Notes: generated by a model not told the origin, from the sequence alone. A stretch of 64,000 nucleotides of DNA from JAHZMA01 sp965205905 (GCA_965205905.1 CBDBHZ010000011.1:496001-560000); one strand, 5' to 3'. Positions 8,897 through 19,325 are shown, numbered from the stretch's first letter. Numbers and translations: made by a program.

Positions 8897-8936
8897 AAAA
8901 ACGCGCCTTTTGTATCATCATCAGGCGCGTTTTTTT
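8897..8936. terminator. bidirectional intrinsic terminator between bioY and pepA
   Basis: A perfect stem AAAACGCGCC (8898-8907) pairs with GGCGCGTTTT (8924-8933), followed by a T run on the plus strand and preceded by A residues that act as a T run on the minus strand. Placed between the convergent bioY and pepA stops, it can serve both. Confidence 0.9.
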
Positions 8937-8955
8937 GATTCGATTTTTACTGATG

Positions 8956-10455
8956 TTACTGCTCTAAATTTTCTAAATAGCGATTCAGTAATTGCACCGC
9001 AAAACCGCTTGCGCCTTTGGGTGCACATGGTTTGCTTTTACTCTGCCATGTAACGCCAGCAATATCAAAATGCGCCCATTTCACGCCTTGATTGATGAAT
9101 CTCTGCAAAAATTGCGCGGCAGTGATTGAGCCCGCCGCCCTACCGCCAATATTTTTCATATCGGCAATCGGTGATTGCAATAATTTATCATAAGCCGAAT
9201 CAAGTGGCAGACGCCAAATTTTTTCGTCAGTTTCGTTGCCCGCCTTGATTAATGCGTCGGCTAATTTATCATCATTGCTAAATATGCCCGCATAATCATT
9301 GCCTAATGCGATAATCATCGCGCCCGTTAATGTCGCCAAATCGATGATAATTTCGGGGTCAAATTGTTGTTGCGCGTAACATAACACATCGGCAAGCACC
9401 AACCTGCCTTCAGCATCGGTATTCAGCACTTCGATTGTTTGTTTTGAAAGTGAGGTTATCACATCACCCGGGCGCATCGCATTACTGGAAGGCATATTTT
9501 CAACCAATCCGATAATGCCGACCACATTGATTTTGGCGCGCCGTGCCGCCAATGCTTTCATCAACCCCGTTACCACACCAGCACCGCCCATATCCCATTT
9601 CATATCTTCCATGCCAGCGGCAGGTTTAATGGAAATACCGCCCGTATCAAATGTAACGCCTTTGCCTGCAATCACAATCGGTTTTTGTGCCGCATTGCCA
9701 CCATTCCATGCCATCGTTACCAATCGCGGGGCTTTGGCAGAGCCTTGCGCCACGCCTAATAACGCGCCCATGCCTAATTCTGTCAATTTTTGTTCATCTA
9801 ACACGGTTACATCTAGCCCATCTTTGCCTAACGCAAGACAAATATCAGCAAAAGTTTCAGGATAGAGAATATTAGCAGGCTCGCTCACCAAATCACGGGT
9901 GAGGGCAACGCCCTGCATGATGGCATCATAATGATTGATAAATAATTGCTCTGCCTGTTTGGCATGTTTGCCAGTGATGATGATTTCTTTTAAGGTAGTT
10001 TTTTCTTCTTTTTTGGTGAGATATTTGGTAAATTCATAATGATTTAAAATAGCACCACAGGCAATATGATTCAGCGTTTCGGCATCAAGGTCGGATAATA
10101 AATTTATCGATTCGCGTTCTAATTTTTTGCCCTTTTGCGTTAGACTTGCACCGATAATGCGTGCTTGCAGAGAATCAATCGAATATGTTTGCGGTGATTG
10201 GTGCTGTATCTCGCCACAGCCGAGTAATAACAGATAATTTGCCTTTTGTTTTAAGACACAGATTTGCGTATTTGCCACTTGTCCGTTAAAATTACTGATT
10301 TTAACGTGATGGCTGATAATAGTGTCGGTGATGGCATCAATTTGTTGTCCGTAAGTGTCTAACTGCTTTTTTTCATCAAGCAAAATTGCTAGCGGAATAG
10401 CCGTATCAAGCAAGTTAGGGGTAAAAACAGTGTCAGTGAAGGTGATTTTCAGCAT
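8956..10455 (-). CDS. pepA: cytosol (leucyl) aminopeptidase PepA, M17
   Basis: A dimetal aminopeptidase that removes N-terminal residues from peptides in the cytoplasm. The 499-residue length matches the family. The M17 signature NTDAEGRL is at 345-352, with metal/catalytic residues in GKGVTFDTGG (Lys265, Asp270) and KWDMGGAG (Asp288). It diverges from lptF, the usual alphaproteobacterial neighbour. In some bacteria PepA also binds DNA, but nothing here addresses that. Confidence 0.95.
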   Translation of the reverse strand: MLKITFTDTVFTPNLLDTAIPLAILLDEKKQLDTYGQQIDAITDTIISHHVKISNFNGQVANTQICVLKQKANYLLLLGCGEIQHQSPQTYSIDSLQARIIGASLTQKGKKLERESINLLSDLDAETLNHIACGAILNHYEFTKYLTKKEEKTTLKEIIITGKHAKQAEQLFINHYDAIMQGVALTRDLVSEPANILYPETFADICLALGKDGLDVTVLDEQKLTELGMGALLGVAQGSAKAPRLVTMAWNGGNAAQKPIVIAGKGVTFDTGGISIKPAAGMEDMKWDMGGAGVVTGLMKALAARRAKINVVGIIGLVENMPSSNAMRPGDVITSLSKQTIEVLNTDAEGRLVLADVLCYAQQQFDPEIIIDLATLTGAMIIALGNDYAGIFSNDDKLADALIKAGNETDEKIWRLPLDSAYDKLLQSPIADMKNIGGRAAGSITAAQFLQRFINQGVKWAHFDIAGVTWQSKSKPCAPKGASGFAVQLLNRYLENLEQ

Positions 10456-10574
10456 AAAATTCTCCGATGAAGGTAATACAAAATAATAGGCATGTGGATT
10501 GCTACAGATATTTAGGCTATATAGATACTATGGCAAGCAATTTGTTGCAAGCGCAATATCGAAGAAATTAATTG

Positions 10575-11702
10575 ATGCAGATACATTCTTATATTTTCAA
10601 AAAAACCAGCAAATCATGTTTTGGCATTGCAGGCGGCTTATTATTGATTTTGCTAACTGTGCAATTGATTGCTCAGAATGATTTGCTAATAAAAGGCACG
10701 GTCAGTTTTTTACAACTGATTTTGCTGGCAGCACTTTCCGCCAGTGAATTTACATTGTTTTTGCTGGTGATTGGTCTTGCCACGGCGGTAAGGGTTAATT
10801 GTGTTCGGCTTGCGGCCGATAATGAATGGATGGTGTTACAATCAACGGGTTTTTCATATCGAAAAATTTTATATCCGTTTTATTTGTTATTGGCATTTGT
10901 GCTTGTGTTAAGCTATGTGATGAGTTTATTTATCATCCCCGAAGCGTTGTATCTTAATAAGCAAAAATTGCATGATTATAAAAATCAGGCTTTTCGCAGT
11001 CAGCTGGTAACGGGCAGATTTTACGAGCCAGAAGATGATTTTACGTTTCATATTGGCACCTCCGATAATAAAAGTGCAAAAATTTATGATGTCTATATGC
11101 GCGATAACAGACAAAAACCCGGCTATTTTTTAACCGCAAAACAAGGACAGTTTTGGGAAACTGAACAAGGCTTGAAAATACAATTTACATCGGGCTCTTA
11201 TTATTATTTGCAAAAAAGCGAAGAAGCATCAAGAGGCGAGGATTTACACCATATTGATTTTGGTGAATTATGGGTTGATGTTGCGGGTATTGCAGAGCCT
11301 CAAACCGAACAGGAAAAACAGAAAATTATCCGCGATAAGATAAAAATTTTACGCACAGGCAAGCTATTATCGGATTATTATGGGCAAGAGTTACAAGAAA
11401 ATACCTCAGAAAATATTATTTTAGATTATGAACGCGAATTACAAAAAAGATTTAATTTACCACTACTGGCAGCCAGTCTTGTCGGTTTTTTACTCTGCCT
11501 GCCCATCAATGCGATTAAAAGACAAAAGCGTAGTTTATTGGCGCGGTTGCTGGAATTTTACGGCACCATCATTGCCTGTATCATGTTGATATTATTACAG
11601 CTTATTTTGATTGGTGGTGGTAGCAATTTAACATTATGGTTGAGTTATCTTTTCCCCATAATGATGCTGGCACTGCCTTTTTTGCTAAAGGTGAATCGTT
11701 AA
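10575..11702 (+). CDS. lptF: LPS export ABC permease LptF
   Basis: LptF is one of two inner-membrane subunits of the LptB2FG complex that extracts lipopolysaccharide and feeds the LptC/A/D bridge. About 375 residues: helices near the N-terminus (about 15-36, 47-74, 96-122), a periplasmic beta-jellyroll-like middle, and three C-terminal helices. Start is ATG 10575 (a TTG directly before it is in frame). It is directly followed by lptG. The gene lptB is not in the window. Confidence 0.9.
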   Translation: MQIHSYIFKKTSKSCFGIAGGLLLILLTVQLIAQNDLLIKGTVSFLQLILLAALSASEFTLFLLVIGLATAVRVNCVRLAADNEWMVLQSTGFSYRKILYPFYLLLAFVLVLSYVMSLFIIPEALYLNKQKLHDYKNQAFRSQLVTGRFYEPEDDFTFHIGTSDNKSAKIYDVYMRDNRQKPGYFLTAKQGQFWETEQGLKIQFTSGSYYYLQKSEEASRGEDLHHIDFGELWVDVAGIAEPQTEQEKQKIIRDKIKILRTGKLLSDYYGQELQENTSENIILDYERELQKRFNLPLLAASLVGFLLCLPINAIKRQKRSLLARLLEFYGTIIACIMLILLQLILIGGGSNLTLWLSYLFPIMMLALPFLLKVNR

Positions 11703-12791
11703 ATGACACTGTTATTTCGCTATTTTAGTCTTAAAATATTATTTGGGATTGTAGCCTTATGGTTTTTTATCAGCATGGTTGTCAGTATTCTCAATTTGCT
11801 TGAAATTTTATCGAGGCTTACCGATTATGAAGATTTTAGCTTCATACTTGCGCTCAAGATTATGCTTTTAAAGACGCCAGATAATTTTAAAATTTTGCTG
11901 CCTTTTGCGATGATGATGGGCACAGCTTTTGCGTTATTGATAATGCGCCATAGCAATGAATTTGTGATATTGTCGATGTCGGGTATCAGGCAACGCAAGA
12001 TGGTTCTATGGCTAATATTGGTGGGGTTAAGTATTTCTATTACGGCCCTTTTGCTTGATAATTTTGCGTCAAAAAGCATGGCACAATATCGGCTTTATGA
12101 AGTCAATTTGTTATCACAGCAACGGGAAATATTTAAGGAAATTTTTGTTGATGTGAAAATTTATTATCAAAATGAGGATACGCATTATTATATTGTTTTG
12201 CATCGTTTCGATAGTGTTAGCAATAAGCTTAATCGCAATACAATTGTTATTTCTGATAGAAAAACCAATAAATTACGTCTGCATATTTTTTCGAAACAGG
12301 CTAAAGTTTTACCGAATAATATGTGGCAATTAGAAAATGCGACACTCTATTACCCTGATGGCAGAGTAGAAAAATTACCAAAATATGAGTTGCCAATTTT
12401 TATTGAGCAAAAAAATCTTATTTTTCTGGCGCGACCGCTTGATACGATTGGTTTTTTTAATTTGCCACAATTCATAAAATTGGCAGAACAGCTTGGTGCA
12501 CGGGTAAGTCTGTACAAGGCCGCATATTGGCAAAAAATAATCAACCCTGTGCTCTACACGATTTTTGTGGTGTTGGCATTTGGCATTGTGCGGCTTGTGC
12601 CACCGCGTCAAGCCACAGGTTTGGTGATGGTAAAATGCTTTTTATGGGCGTTAGTGCTGATATTTTTTAGTCATCTTATTATGGCGTTGGGCAGTGCCGA
12701 ACAAATTTCACTGCCCCTATCGATTGCAATACAATTACTATTGCCAGCAGGCATTGCGACTATTTTTCTGATGCAACCGGGTATCAGATAA
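11703..12791 (+). CDS. lptG: LPS export ABC permease LptG
   Basis: The partner permease of LptF (362 residues) with the same layout: N-terminal helices (LFGIVALWFFISMVVSILNLLEIL), a long periplasmic domain and C-terminal helices containing the family stretch VLAFGIVRLVPPRQATG. Its ATG follows the lptF stop without a gap, and its own stop overlaps the lptD start (TAATG), so lptF, lptG and lptD are translationally coupled. Confidence 0.92.
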   Translation: MTLLFRYFSLKILFGIVALWFFISMVVSILNLLEILSRLTDYEDFSFILALKIMLLKTPDNFKILLPFAMMMGTAFALLIMRHSNEFVILSMSGIRQRKMVLWLILVGLSISITALLLDNFASKSMAQYRLYEVNLLSQQREIFKEIFVDVKIYYQNEDTHYYIVLHRFDSVSNKLNRNTIVISDRKTNKLRLHIFSKQAKVLPNNMWQLENATLYYPDGRVEKLPKYELPIFIEQKNLIFLARPLDTIGFFNLPQFIKLAEQLGARVSLYKAAYWQKIINPVLYTIFVVLAFGIVRLVPPRQATGLVMVKCFLWALVLIFFSHLIMALGSAEQISLPLSIAIQLLLPAGIATIFLMQPGIR

Positions 12792-15034
12792 TGGCTTTAT
12801 CATTCAGGGTCTTATTGCTATTGATGTTTCTTTTTTCGGTATCAGCCCCAGTACAAATACAGGCGCAGACACAAACAAAAGCACAGGTGCAAACGGCTTA
12901 TAAATTGCTTGGTGATGAAATTTTTTATGATGAAAAAACCAATGATTTTCAAGCCAGCGGTAATATTAAAATCATTTTTGAAGATACCATCATATGGGCT
13001 GACCGTGTTTCTTATTATGATGAAGACGGGATTATTCGCGCCACAGGCAATGTTATTTATCAAGATAAACTTGTTACATTATTCACCCATCAGATATTGC
13101 TTGATGATAAATTGAATCGGCAAGAAATGCAAAGCGTTGCCATGCGTTTTGATGAAAAAAAGAGACTTCGCGCCAATTATGTAACCGCAGAAAATGATAG
13201 AAATGAAACCATTTTTAAGGATTTAATTTACACGCCATGCAAGGAATGTTTTGCCACAGATGGCACTGAAAAAACGCCAGCATGGCAGCTTCGTTCAAGG
13301 CAAACTGTTATGAATAGTGAACGTAAAACAATGTCGCACCGTCAGCTTTATTTAGATGTAAAAGGAAAAACAGTTCTTTATTTGCCAAGATTGCGTCATG
13401 TTTACGATAGTTCTGTGCCGTTAAGCGGTGCGCTTGCACCCATCTATGGCACGAATAATAGTTCAGGTTTTTTCTATGTACAGCCTTTATATATTAGCCT
13501 ATCACGCGCAAAAGATTTGACGGTTGTGCCAGTATATTCATCAAACGATAAACATCTGTTTACCGCATCTTATCGCACGGCATTATCGCGTGGGTCGGTG
13601 GCAACGCATTTTACGGCAACAGGTGAATCGAATCAGGATAATGAAAAATTACGCGGTGATGAATCTTTTTTTGCGCGCACCAGTTTTAACAACCAGCTTA
13701 ATAAAAATGCTAGAATTTCAGGCAATTTTCATTATCTACATAATCAAAATTTTTTCAGTCAATATCGGCAAAATACGGGTTTCAATCAATATGGTGGCAT
13801 TGCGACATCGTATCAGGATAATGTGAGGGTTGAACAATTTTATGGGCGCGACTATATTTTTATGGAAACGCTTTATAAGCACCGCCTTAAAAATGAAAAC
13901 GAGACTAATCACATTAATTATTATGTGTTTCCATTGGCGCAATTTAGGTATCATGGCGGACAATATTATTTTGCAGGCGGTTATGTGCAGGGCAAAATAG
14001 CATTTGAAGAATTGCAGCGCACAAGTTACGAAGAAGGCGGGCGCGAGGCAGTTTACAGCACATTAAGCTATGATAAAGATATGTGGCTCAGCCGCCGCAC
14101 TTTGTTTGAAGTAAGGGTTGAAAATATTGGCACTCAGATGAATGACCGCGCTAATATCAATCGCATCAATATTGAACAATCAGATACAGACCAATCGCAA
14201 AGATACGCGCACCGTTCGGTTAATCACTATTATAGCAGGCTCAGGCATAATTTCACCTATATTGGCAATCAATTTATTGTGGGTTGGGCACCTGAATTTT
14301 TGTTTCATAATAGCAAGGGCGATGCAAATAATGATGATTTTATCAATGAGGATAGCACATTATATATTGCCGATACGGGTTCATTATTGGCATTGCAACC
14401 TCTGGGTAATGGCGATGATATTATGCAGGTAGGACGCAGAAAAGCGTTTGGGTCGCAATTTTATTATCAGGGGAATGATGGTGTTTATGCATCGCTCACT
14501 TATGCGCGTGCCGATATTACAACTTTTGATAAGCAAACCAATCAAACATTAGGCATTTATAGCGGTAAAACTGACCATCTGTTGAATATGCAAATCAATA
14601 AGGGCTGGTTTTCTTGGCAGCAAGAAGTAATTTTAGCGCGCGAAAATGATGATACATTGGCTTCTGATAGCACGCTTTCTGTGCAAGGCAATAAAACGCA
14701 ACTTAATTTGAGGCATCAACGCTATAATAGTATTTATGCGTTAAGCCCAGAACAACGTTACGAAAGGTCGCTGCAGTCTCATCCTTCAACAGAAGTGATT
14801 GAAGAATCTGCGATTATAGGGTTAAAATATAAGCCATCGGAAACATGGAGTTTTTCAATTAACACGAAATATGATATTGAGAATGAAGAATTTCTGGGGG
14901 CAAGCGAAATTGTTATTCAAAAGCTTGCTGATTGCTTGCGCTTTCAGTTAAAATATTATTATGATACAACTGGCATAGCCGAAACAGAAGAATTAGAAAA
15001 AACTGTGCTTTTTTCAATAGAATTGGTAAATTAA
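12791..15034 (+). CDS. lptD: LPS-assembly outer-membrane protein LptD
   Basis: LptD is the outer-membrane barrel that inserts lipopolysaccharide on the cell surface. It has a signal peptide (about 1-26), an N-terminal OstA jellyroll with repeated strand patterns (NDFQASGNIKIIFEDTIIWADRV, then IIRATGNVIY) and a large C-terminal barrel; 747 residues fits. The cysteine pair in YTPCKECF and a later Cys in DCLRF could form the disulfides known to gate LptD. It lies in an operon with lptFG and surA, whose chaperone assists barrel folding. The partner lptE is not seen here. Confidence 0.93.
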   Translation: MALSFRVLLLLMFLFSVSAPVQIQAQTQTKAQVQTAYKLLGDEIFYDEKTNDFQASGNIKIIFEDTIIWADRVSYYDEDGIIRATGNVIYQDKLVTLFTHQILLDDKLNRQEMQSVAMRFDEKKRLRANYVTAENDRNETIFKDLIYTPCKECFATDGTEKTPAWQLRSRQTVMNSERKTMSHRQLYLDVKGKTVLYLPRLRHVYDSSVPLSGALAPIYGTNNSSGFFYVQPLYISLSRAKDLTVVPVYSSNDKHLFTASYRTALSRGSVATHFTATGESNQDNEKLRGDESFFARTSFNNQLNKNARISGNFHYLHNQNFFSQYRQNTGFNQYGGIATSYQDNVRVEQFYGRDYIFMETLYKHRLKNENETNHINYYVFPLAQFRYHGGQYYFAGGYVQGKIAFEELQRTSYEEGGREAVYSTLSYDKDMWLSRRTLFEVRVENIGTQMNDRANINRINIEQSDTDQSQRYAHRSVNHYYSRLRHNFTYIGNQFIVGWAPEFLFHNSKGDANNDDFINEDSTLYIADTGSLLALQPLGNGDDIMQVGRRKAFGSQFYYQGNDGVYASLTYARADITTFDKQTNQTLGIYSGKTDHLLNMQINKGWFSWQQEVILARENDDTLASDSTLSVQGNKTQLNLRHQRYNSIYALSPEQRYERSLQSHPSTEVIEESAIIGLKYKPSETWSFSINTKYDIENEEFLGASEIVIQKLADCLRFQLKYYYDTTGIAETEELEKTVLFSIELVN

Positions 15035-15038
15035 AAAA

Positions 15039-16265
15039 ATGCGTTTAACAATACTCATATTATGTTTTTTATACACCACCAGCCTATTGGCTCAAAAGGC
15101 GGTGGCGCAACAGGTGGATATTGTCGCCTTTGTGAATGAAGATGTGATTACCGCGCATGATTTAGAACAGCAAATCAAGATTTTCAGATTGGTTGGTGCT
15201 TTGCCAAAAGATCTGCCGCTGAATAAAAACATAGAACGACAAGTGTTAGATGTGTTGGTAACGATTAGGCTTAAATTACAGCTGATAACGGAATCTAATA
15301 CCCGCATTGATGATTCTTTATTACAGCGCGAATATGATGGCTTTGCACAACGGGCAAAAATCTCTAAAGATGGAATTCCAAAATTCTTAAAGCAACAGGG
15401 CATTTCTGAAAAGTCATTAAGGCAATTTATTATCAGCAATGTGATATGGGAACAATATATCAGGCGTTTTGCGTTTCGGTTTTTTCCATCTGAAAGTGAG
15501 GTTTCCACACGCTATCAGCAGGCGCTGAATCAATTATCGCAAACAAGCTATCAGCTTTATGAAATTTTACTGCCCGTCAATTCTATTTTAGATGATAATA
15601 TTAAGCGTCAGCAGGGGCAAAATGTGATTTCTGAATTGATTAATGGTGCTGATTTTCGGGCGATTGCCAGTAATATCTCGGTGGCTGCCAGTGCCAATCG
15701 GGGCGGTTTGCGTGGTTGGGTTGTGGAAAGTGAGCTAAGTGACGAGGAACGGGCTATCATTCAAACAATGTCAGTCAATGGACTCACCGATAGACCGATT
15801 CGAACCAGACAAGGCTATGCGATTTATTGGTTGCGTGATAAAAAACTACCTGATAGCAGCTATCGGCAAATTTTAGATTATCAATTACATTTGTTTGATG
15901 GCAGCAATAAAGGGCAAGTGCGCGCCAATAATTATCGTCAGCAAAAAAATGAACCCGCTTGCAGTGATAAAAAAATATCGGGAACGGTTGAAACGAAAAT
16001 CTTTGATAAAATATTAGCGCAAGATATTGAGACTGATATGCAAAAATATTTGGCATTATTGGTAGAAAGTGAAAAAAGTAATGTGTTTTTTTATCAGGGC
16101 AATTGGGCAGTTTTGGGCCTATGCCAACGTCAAGAAATTGGGCAATCGCCGATAAACCGCAACCAAGTGAGGGATAGGATTATTTTTGATAGGTTGAATG
16201 TATTTGGAATTCAGCATTTGCAAGAAAAATTACGCGAATCCTATATTGAGGTCATATCATCATGA
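15039..16265 (+). CDS. surA: periplasmic chaperone/peptidyl-prolyl isomerase SurA
   Basis: SurA escorts outer-membrane proteins, including LptD, across the periplasm. The 408-residue protein has a signal peptide (about 1-24, ending near VAQQ), a SurA N-domain with VAFVNEDVITAHDLEQQI, and a parvulin-like domain around 180-290 (NRGGLRGWV, RTRQGYAIYWLRD). The C-terminal part is longer and less conserved, with a Cys pair (about Cys306 and Cys367). It starts 4 bp after lptD and its stop overlaps the pdxA start by 4 bp. Confidence 0.9.
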   Translation: MRLTILILCFLYTTSLLAQKAVAQQVDIVAFVNEDVITAHDLEQQIKIFRLVGALPKDLPLNKNIERQVLDVLVTIRLKLQLITESNTRIDDSLLQREYDGFAQRAKISKDGIPKFLKQQGISEKSLRQFIISNVIWEQYIRRFAFRFFPSESEVSTRYQQALNQLSQTSYQLYEILLPVNSILDDNIKRQQGQNVISELINGADFRAIASNISVAASANRGGLRGWVVESELSDEERAIIQTMSVNGLTDRPIRTRQGYAIYWLRDKKLPDSSYRQILDYQLHLFDGSNKGQVRANNYRQQKNEPACSDKKISGTVETKIFDKILAQDIETDMQKYLALLVESEKSNVFFYQGNWAVLGLCQRQEIGQSPINRNQVRDRIIFDRLNVFGIQHLQEKLRESYIEVISS

Positions 16266-17266
16266 CAGGCAGGCTGGTGGTAACGATGGGCGACCCAGCA
16301 GGCATTGGCGCGGAAATCATTATCAAAAGCAGATGGCAAATTGCCGATAATAATGACGAGAATATCAAAGCTTTTTATGTGCTAGGTGATGTGGCTTATT
16401 TTAGAGAATTGCAAAAATCGCTGAACATTTCTTGCAACATTATAGCAATCGACAATCCGCAACAAACTGAACAAGCTTTTATGCAAGGCTTACCAGTGCT
16501 TGATTTAAGCAAGCTAGATTTACCGCCATTTGCCACTATCACACGCGGTGCGCCCAATGTTGATAATGGTAAAAACACTTATTTGCTGATAAAAAAAGCG
16601 GTGGAACATATCAATCAAGGTGATGCGACTGCGCTTACAACCGCACCGATTGCCAAAGAAATTTGCAGGCAGGCGGGGTTTGAATTTTCGGGGCATACCG
16701 ATTATCTGGCGCATCTCAATGGTAAAAACCAAGTGGTAATGATGCTGGCGAATCGATATTTGAAAGCCGTGCCATTAACCGTGCATATCCCGCTGAAAGC
16801 AGTGCCACAGAAATTAACGGCTGATGTGATTATCACGCAGGCTAAAATCACGCATAGCGCGTTACAGCGATATTTTGGAATTGAGCAACCGATTTTGGCG
16901 ATGGCAGGTTTGAATCCTCATGCAGGTGAGGGCGGTATGTTAGGCGATGAAGAGCAAAAAATCATTATTCCTGCGCTCCAGATATTGCGCGCACAAAATA
17001 TTGATATTCGTGGCCCGTTTGCAGGCGATAGTCTGTTTTGCGCTGAAATGCGCGAAACATATGATGTGGCACTGGCATGTTATCACGACCAAGCATTGAT
17101 AGCGGTGAAAACATTGGATATGGCGGGCGGTGTCAATATCAGTTTGGGGCTTGATTTTATCCGCACCTCGCCCGACCATGGCACGGCATTTGATATTGCC
17201 GATAGGCTCATCGCCTCGCCTGAAAGTATGTTGGCAGCATTGAAAATGGCAAGTAAAAATGATTGA
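16262..17266 (+). CDS. pdxA: 4-hydroxythreonine-4-phosphate dehydrogenase PdxA
   Basis: PdxA oxidises 4-phosphohydroxy-L-threonine in the DXP-dependent vitamin B6 pathway; its product feeds PdxJ, also encoded in this window (18547-19305). The 334-residue protein shows family motifs TMGDPAGIGAE near the N-terminus, GLNPHAGEGG, CYHDQALIAVK and TSPDHGTAFDIA, which include the metal-binding histidines. ATGA overlap with surA and an 8-bp overlap with rsmA place it mid-operon. Confidence 0.95.
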   Translation: MTGRLVVTMGDPAGIGAEIIIKSRWQIADNNDENIKAFYVLGDVAYFRELQKSLNISCNIIAIDNPQQTEQAFMQGLPVLDLSKLDLPPFATITRGAPNVDNGKNTYLLIKKAVEHINQGDATALTTAPIAKEICRQAGFEFSGHTDYLAHLNGKNQVVMMLANRYLKAVPLTVHIPLKAVPQKLTADVIITQAKITHSALQRYFGIEQPILAMAGLNPHAGEGGMLGDEEQKIIIPALQILRAQNIDIRGPFAGDSLFCAEMRETYDVALACYHDQALIAVKTLDMAGGVNISLGLDFIRTSPDHGTAFDIADRLIASPESMLAALKMASKND

Positions 17267-18098
17267 TTATCAAGCATGGTATCAGCAACAATGGCAGGCA
17301 TTTAGCGATGATAAAACCCACCATGCCAATAAAAATTTAGGGCAACATTTTATTTATGATTTTGCGATTTTGCAAAAAATAGCACAAAGCGCCACTATCG
17401 AATCGGCAGATACGGTGCTTGAGATTGGTCCGGGCATTGGCGGATTAACTGCCGCTATTTTGGCGCAAGGGGCAAGGTGCGTTTACGCCATCGAGAAAGA
17501 TAAAATTTTGGCAGAAAAACTATCTGATTTGCAGAAATTATCAGGCGAGCGGTTACAGATTATCACCCAAGATGCGCGTGATGTTGACCTTAATTTGGGC
17601 AATGCACCAAGAATCATTATCGCGAATTTGCCGTATAATGTTGGCACATTTTTACTGAATCGATTTTTGCAACATGCCGAACAATTATCTGAAATGGTGT
17701 TGATGTTTCAGCGCGAAGTGGGTTGCAGGCTGGTGGCGCGCCCATTTTCGGGGGAATATGGCAGGCTTTCGGTATTGGCACAAGCCCGTGCTGAAATTAA
17801 AACTGTGATGGTGCTGCCGCCCGGTGCGTTTCGCCCTGCGCCCAAAATCGCCTCGTCAGTGATAAAATTCAAGATGCGTGATTTGCCAGATTTGGATTAT
17901 AAATTACTGCAACATGTTACGTCAATTTTATTTGCGCAACGGCGCAAGAAAATTCAGACAGTGTTACGGGCGCATGGTATCGCGATTGAGGAATGGCATG
18001 ACGCACCTGTTGATGGTAATTTACGCCCCGAATCGATTGCGCCTCAAGATTTTATTGCGCTTTGTGGTTGGGCGAAGGGTAAATTGAAGCAAGATTAA
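17259..18098 (+). CDS. rsmA: 16S rRNA (adenine1518/1519-N6)-dimethyltransferase RsmA/KsgA
   Basis: RsmA dimethylates two adjacent adenines in the 3' end of 16S rRNA late in small-subunit assembly. The 279-residue protein has the SAM-binding EIGPGIGGLT (55-64), catalytic NLPYNV (123-128) and the conserved N-terminal NLGQHF segment. It overlaps pdxA by 8 bp and ends tail-to-tail with acpS, overlapping it by 4 bp. Confidence 0.96.
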   Translation: MIDYQAWYQQQWQAFSDDKTHHANKNLGQHFIYDFAILQKIAQSATIESADTVLEIGPGIGGLTAAILAQGARCVYAIEKDKILAEKLSDLQKLSGERLQIITQDARDVDLNLGNAPRIIIANLPYNVGTFLLNRFLQHAEQLSEMVLMFQREVGCRLVARPFSGEYGRLSVLAQARAEIKTVMVLPPGAFRPAPKIASSVIKFKMRDLPDLDYKLLQHVTSILFAQRRKKIQTVLRAHGIAIEEWHDAPVDGNLRPESIAPQDFIALCGWAKGKLKQD

Positions 18099-18550
18099 GT
18101 AAGAGGGCGCGCCTCTAAAATCACCATCGCATGGGCAACATAATCTAAATTGTTACGCGCTTGCTGATGGGTGTTGCTACTATTGCCAATCCATTCATCA
18201 GTCAGGCTGACATGAAAAATAAAATCCATGCCTTGCGGCGTTAGGCGTTTGGCATGGGCTAATGTTGCGCCAGTTACCGCCAAATAGGGTTGCCCTGTGG
18301 GCTGATGCCTCACTTCAATTTGCCTAAAAGTAACGCCTTGCCTCATGCCCGTACCGATGGCTTTCATGCAGGCTTCTTTGGCTGCCCAAAACATTGCGAG
18401 CCTATTGATGAAACGTTGTTGCGAACGGTTTTGCAAAATCTCGCGCTCATAATCGGTATAGATGCGGTTTAAGAATCGATTGCCAAAACGCTGATGGCTT
18501 TGATAAATTCGCGCCAAATGGCATAAATCAGTGCCGATACCTAGAATCAT
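18095..18550 (-). CDS. acpS: holo-[acyl-carrier-protein] synthase AcpS
   Basis: AcpS transfers 4'-phosphopantetheine from CoA to acyl carrier protein. The Mg-binding motifs are clear: GIGTDLCHLARI (Asp8) and FWAAKEACMKA (Glu59). At 151 residues it is somewhat longer than the usual 120-140, with a C-terminal tail. It follows pdxJ with an ATGA overlap, the common alphaproteobacterial arrangement. The normal downstream lepB-rnc-era-recO block is missing here; recO lies alone near 38 kb. Confidence 0.93.
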   Translation of the reverse strand: MILGIGTDLCHLARIYQSHQRFGNRFLNRIYTDYEREILQNRSQQRFINRLAMFWAAKEACMKAIGTGMRQGVTFRQIEVRHQPTGQPYLAVTGATLAHAKRLTPQGMDFIFHVSLTDEWIGNSSNTHQQARNNLDYVAHAMVILEARPLT

Positions 18551-19305
18551 CGATTCGCCCCAATGTTGTCTTGCCCTTGTCGCGCCTGATTCATTAATTG
18601 TCTCATTTTTTTGATGGCATGGTCAAGCGAGATAAAAACCGCCTCACTAATGATAAAATGTCCGATATTCAACTCTTCAATCGCCATGATGGCGGCAATC
18701 GCTGATACATTATCAAATGTTAGCCCATGCCCCGCATGGCAATTTAAACCGATTTGTTTGGCATGGTTGGCGGCATCATTCAGGGTTTGAAGCTCCTGCT
18801 TTTGCGCGACATCTTTTAATTGGGCATAGCGCCCTGTATGCAATTCAATCGCATCGGCACCAATCTGTTTGGCAGTATCAATTTGCAATTTATCAGGCTC
18901 AATAAAAAACGCGATATTGATATTTGCTTGCCTTAGGGGTGCGATAAAATCACTTAAAATATCTTGCTGGTTGCTGATATTTAACCCGCCTTCAGTGGTG
19001 CGTTCCTCACGTTTTTCTGGCACAAGGCTGACTGTATGCGGTTTTACTTTTAACGCGATTTGTTGCATCTCAAGGGTAGCAGCCATTTCAAGATTTAGCG
19101 GTAGCGTGATATTCTGCCTGTAGCCAAGCACATCATCATCAATGATATGGCGGCGGTCTTCGCGTAAATGTAAGGTGATATTATCCGCGCCCGCTTGTTC
19201 GGCAATTTCTGCACCGCGTAAAGGGTTGGGGTAGGCTTCGCCACGCGCATTACGTAAGGTGGCAATATGGTCTAAATTAACGCCTAATCGGATGGGGCTA
19301 ATCAT
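18547..19305 (-). CDS. pdxJ: pyridoxine 5'-phosphate synthase PdxJ
   Basis: PdxJ condenses the PdxA product with 1-deoxyxylulose 5-phosphate to make pyridoxine 5'-phosphate. The 252-residue TIM-barrel protein has LGVNLDHIATLRNARG at the N-terminus, HLREDRRHI (about 46-54), the ELHTGRYA segment and HAGHGLTFDNV. It is coupled to acpS and is preceded on the same strand by a DUF2062 gene. Confidence 0.96.
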   Translation of the reverse strand: MISPIRLGVNLDHIATLRNARGEAYPNPLRGAEIAEQAGADNITLHLREDRRHIIDDDVLGYRQNITLPLNLEMAATLEMQQIALKVKPHTVSLVPEKREERTTEGGLNISNQQDILSDFIAPLRQANINIAFFIEPDKLQIDTAKQIGADAIELHTGRYAQLKDVAQKQELQTLNDAANHAKQIGLNCHAGHGLTFDNVSAIAAIMAIEELNIGHFIISEAVFISLDHAIKKMRQLMNQARQGQDNIGANR

Positions 19306-19325
19306 TTGGGGTTGGTCATTCGGGG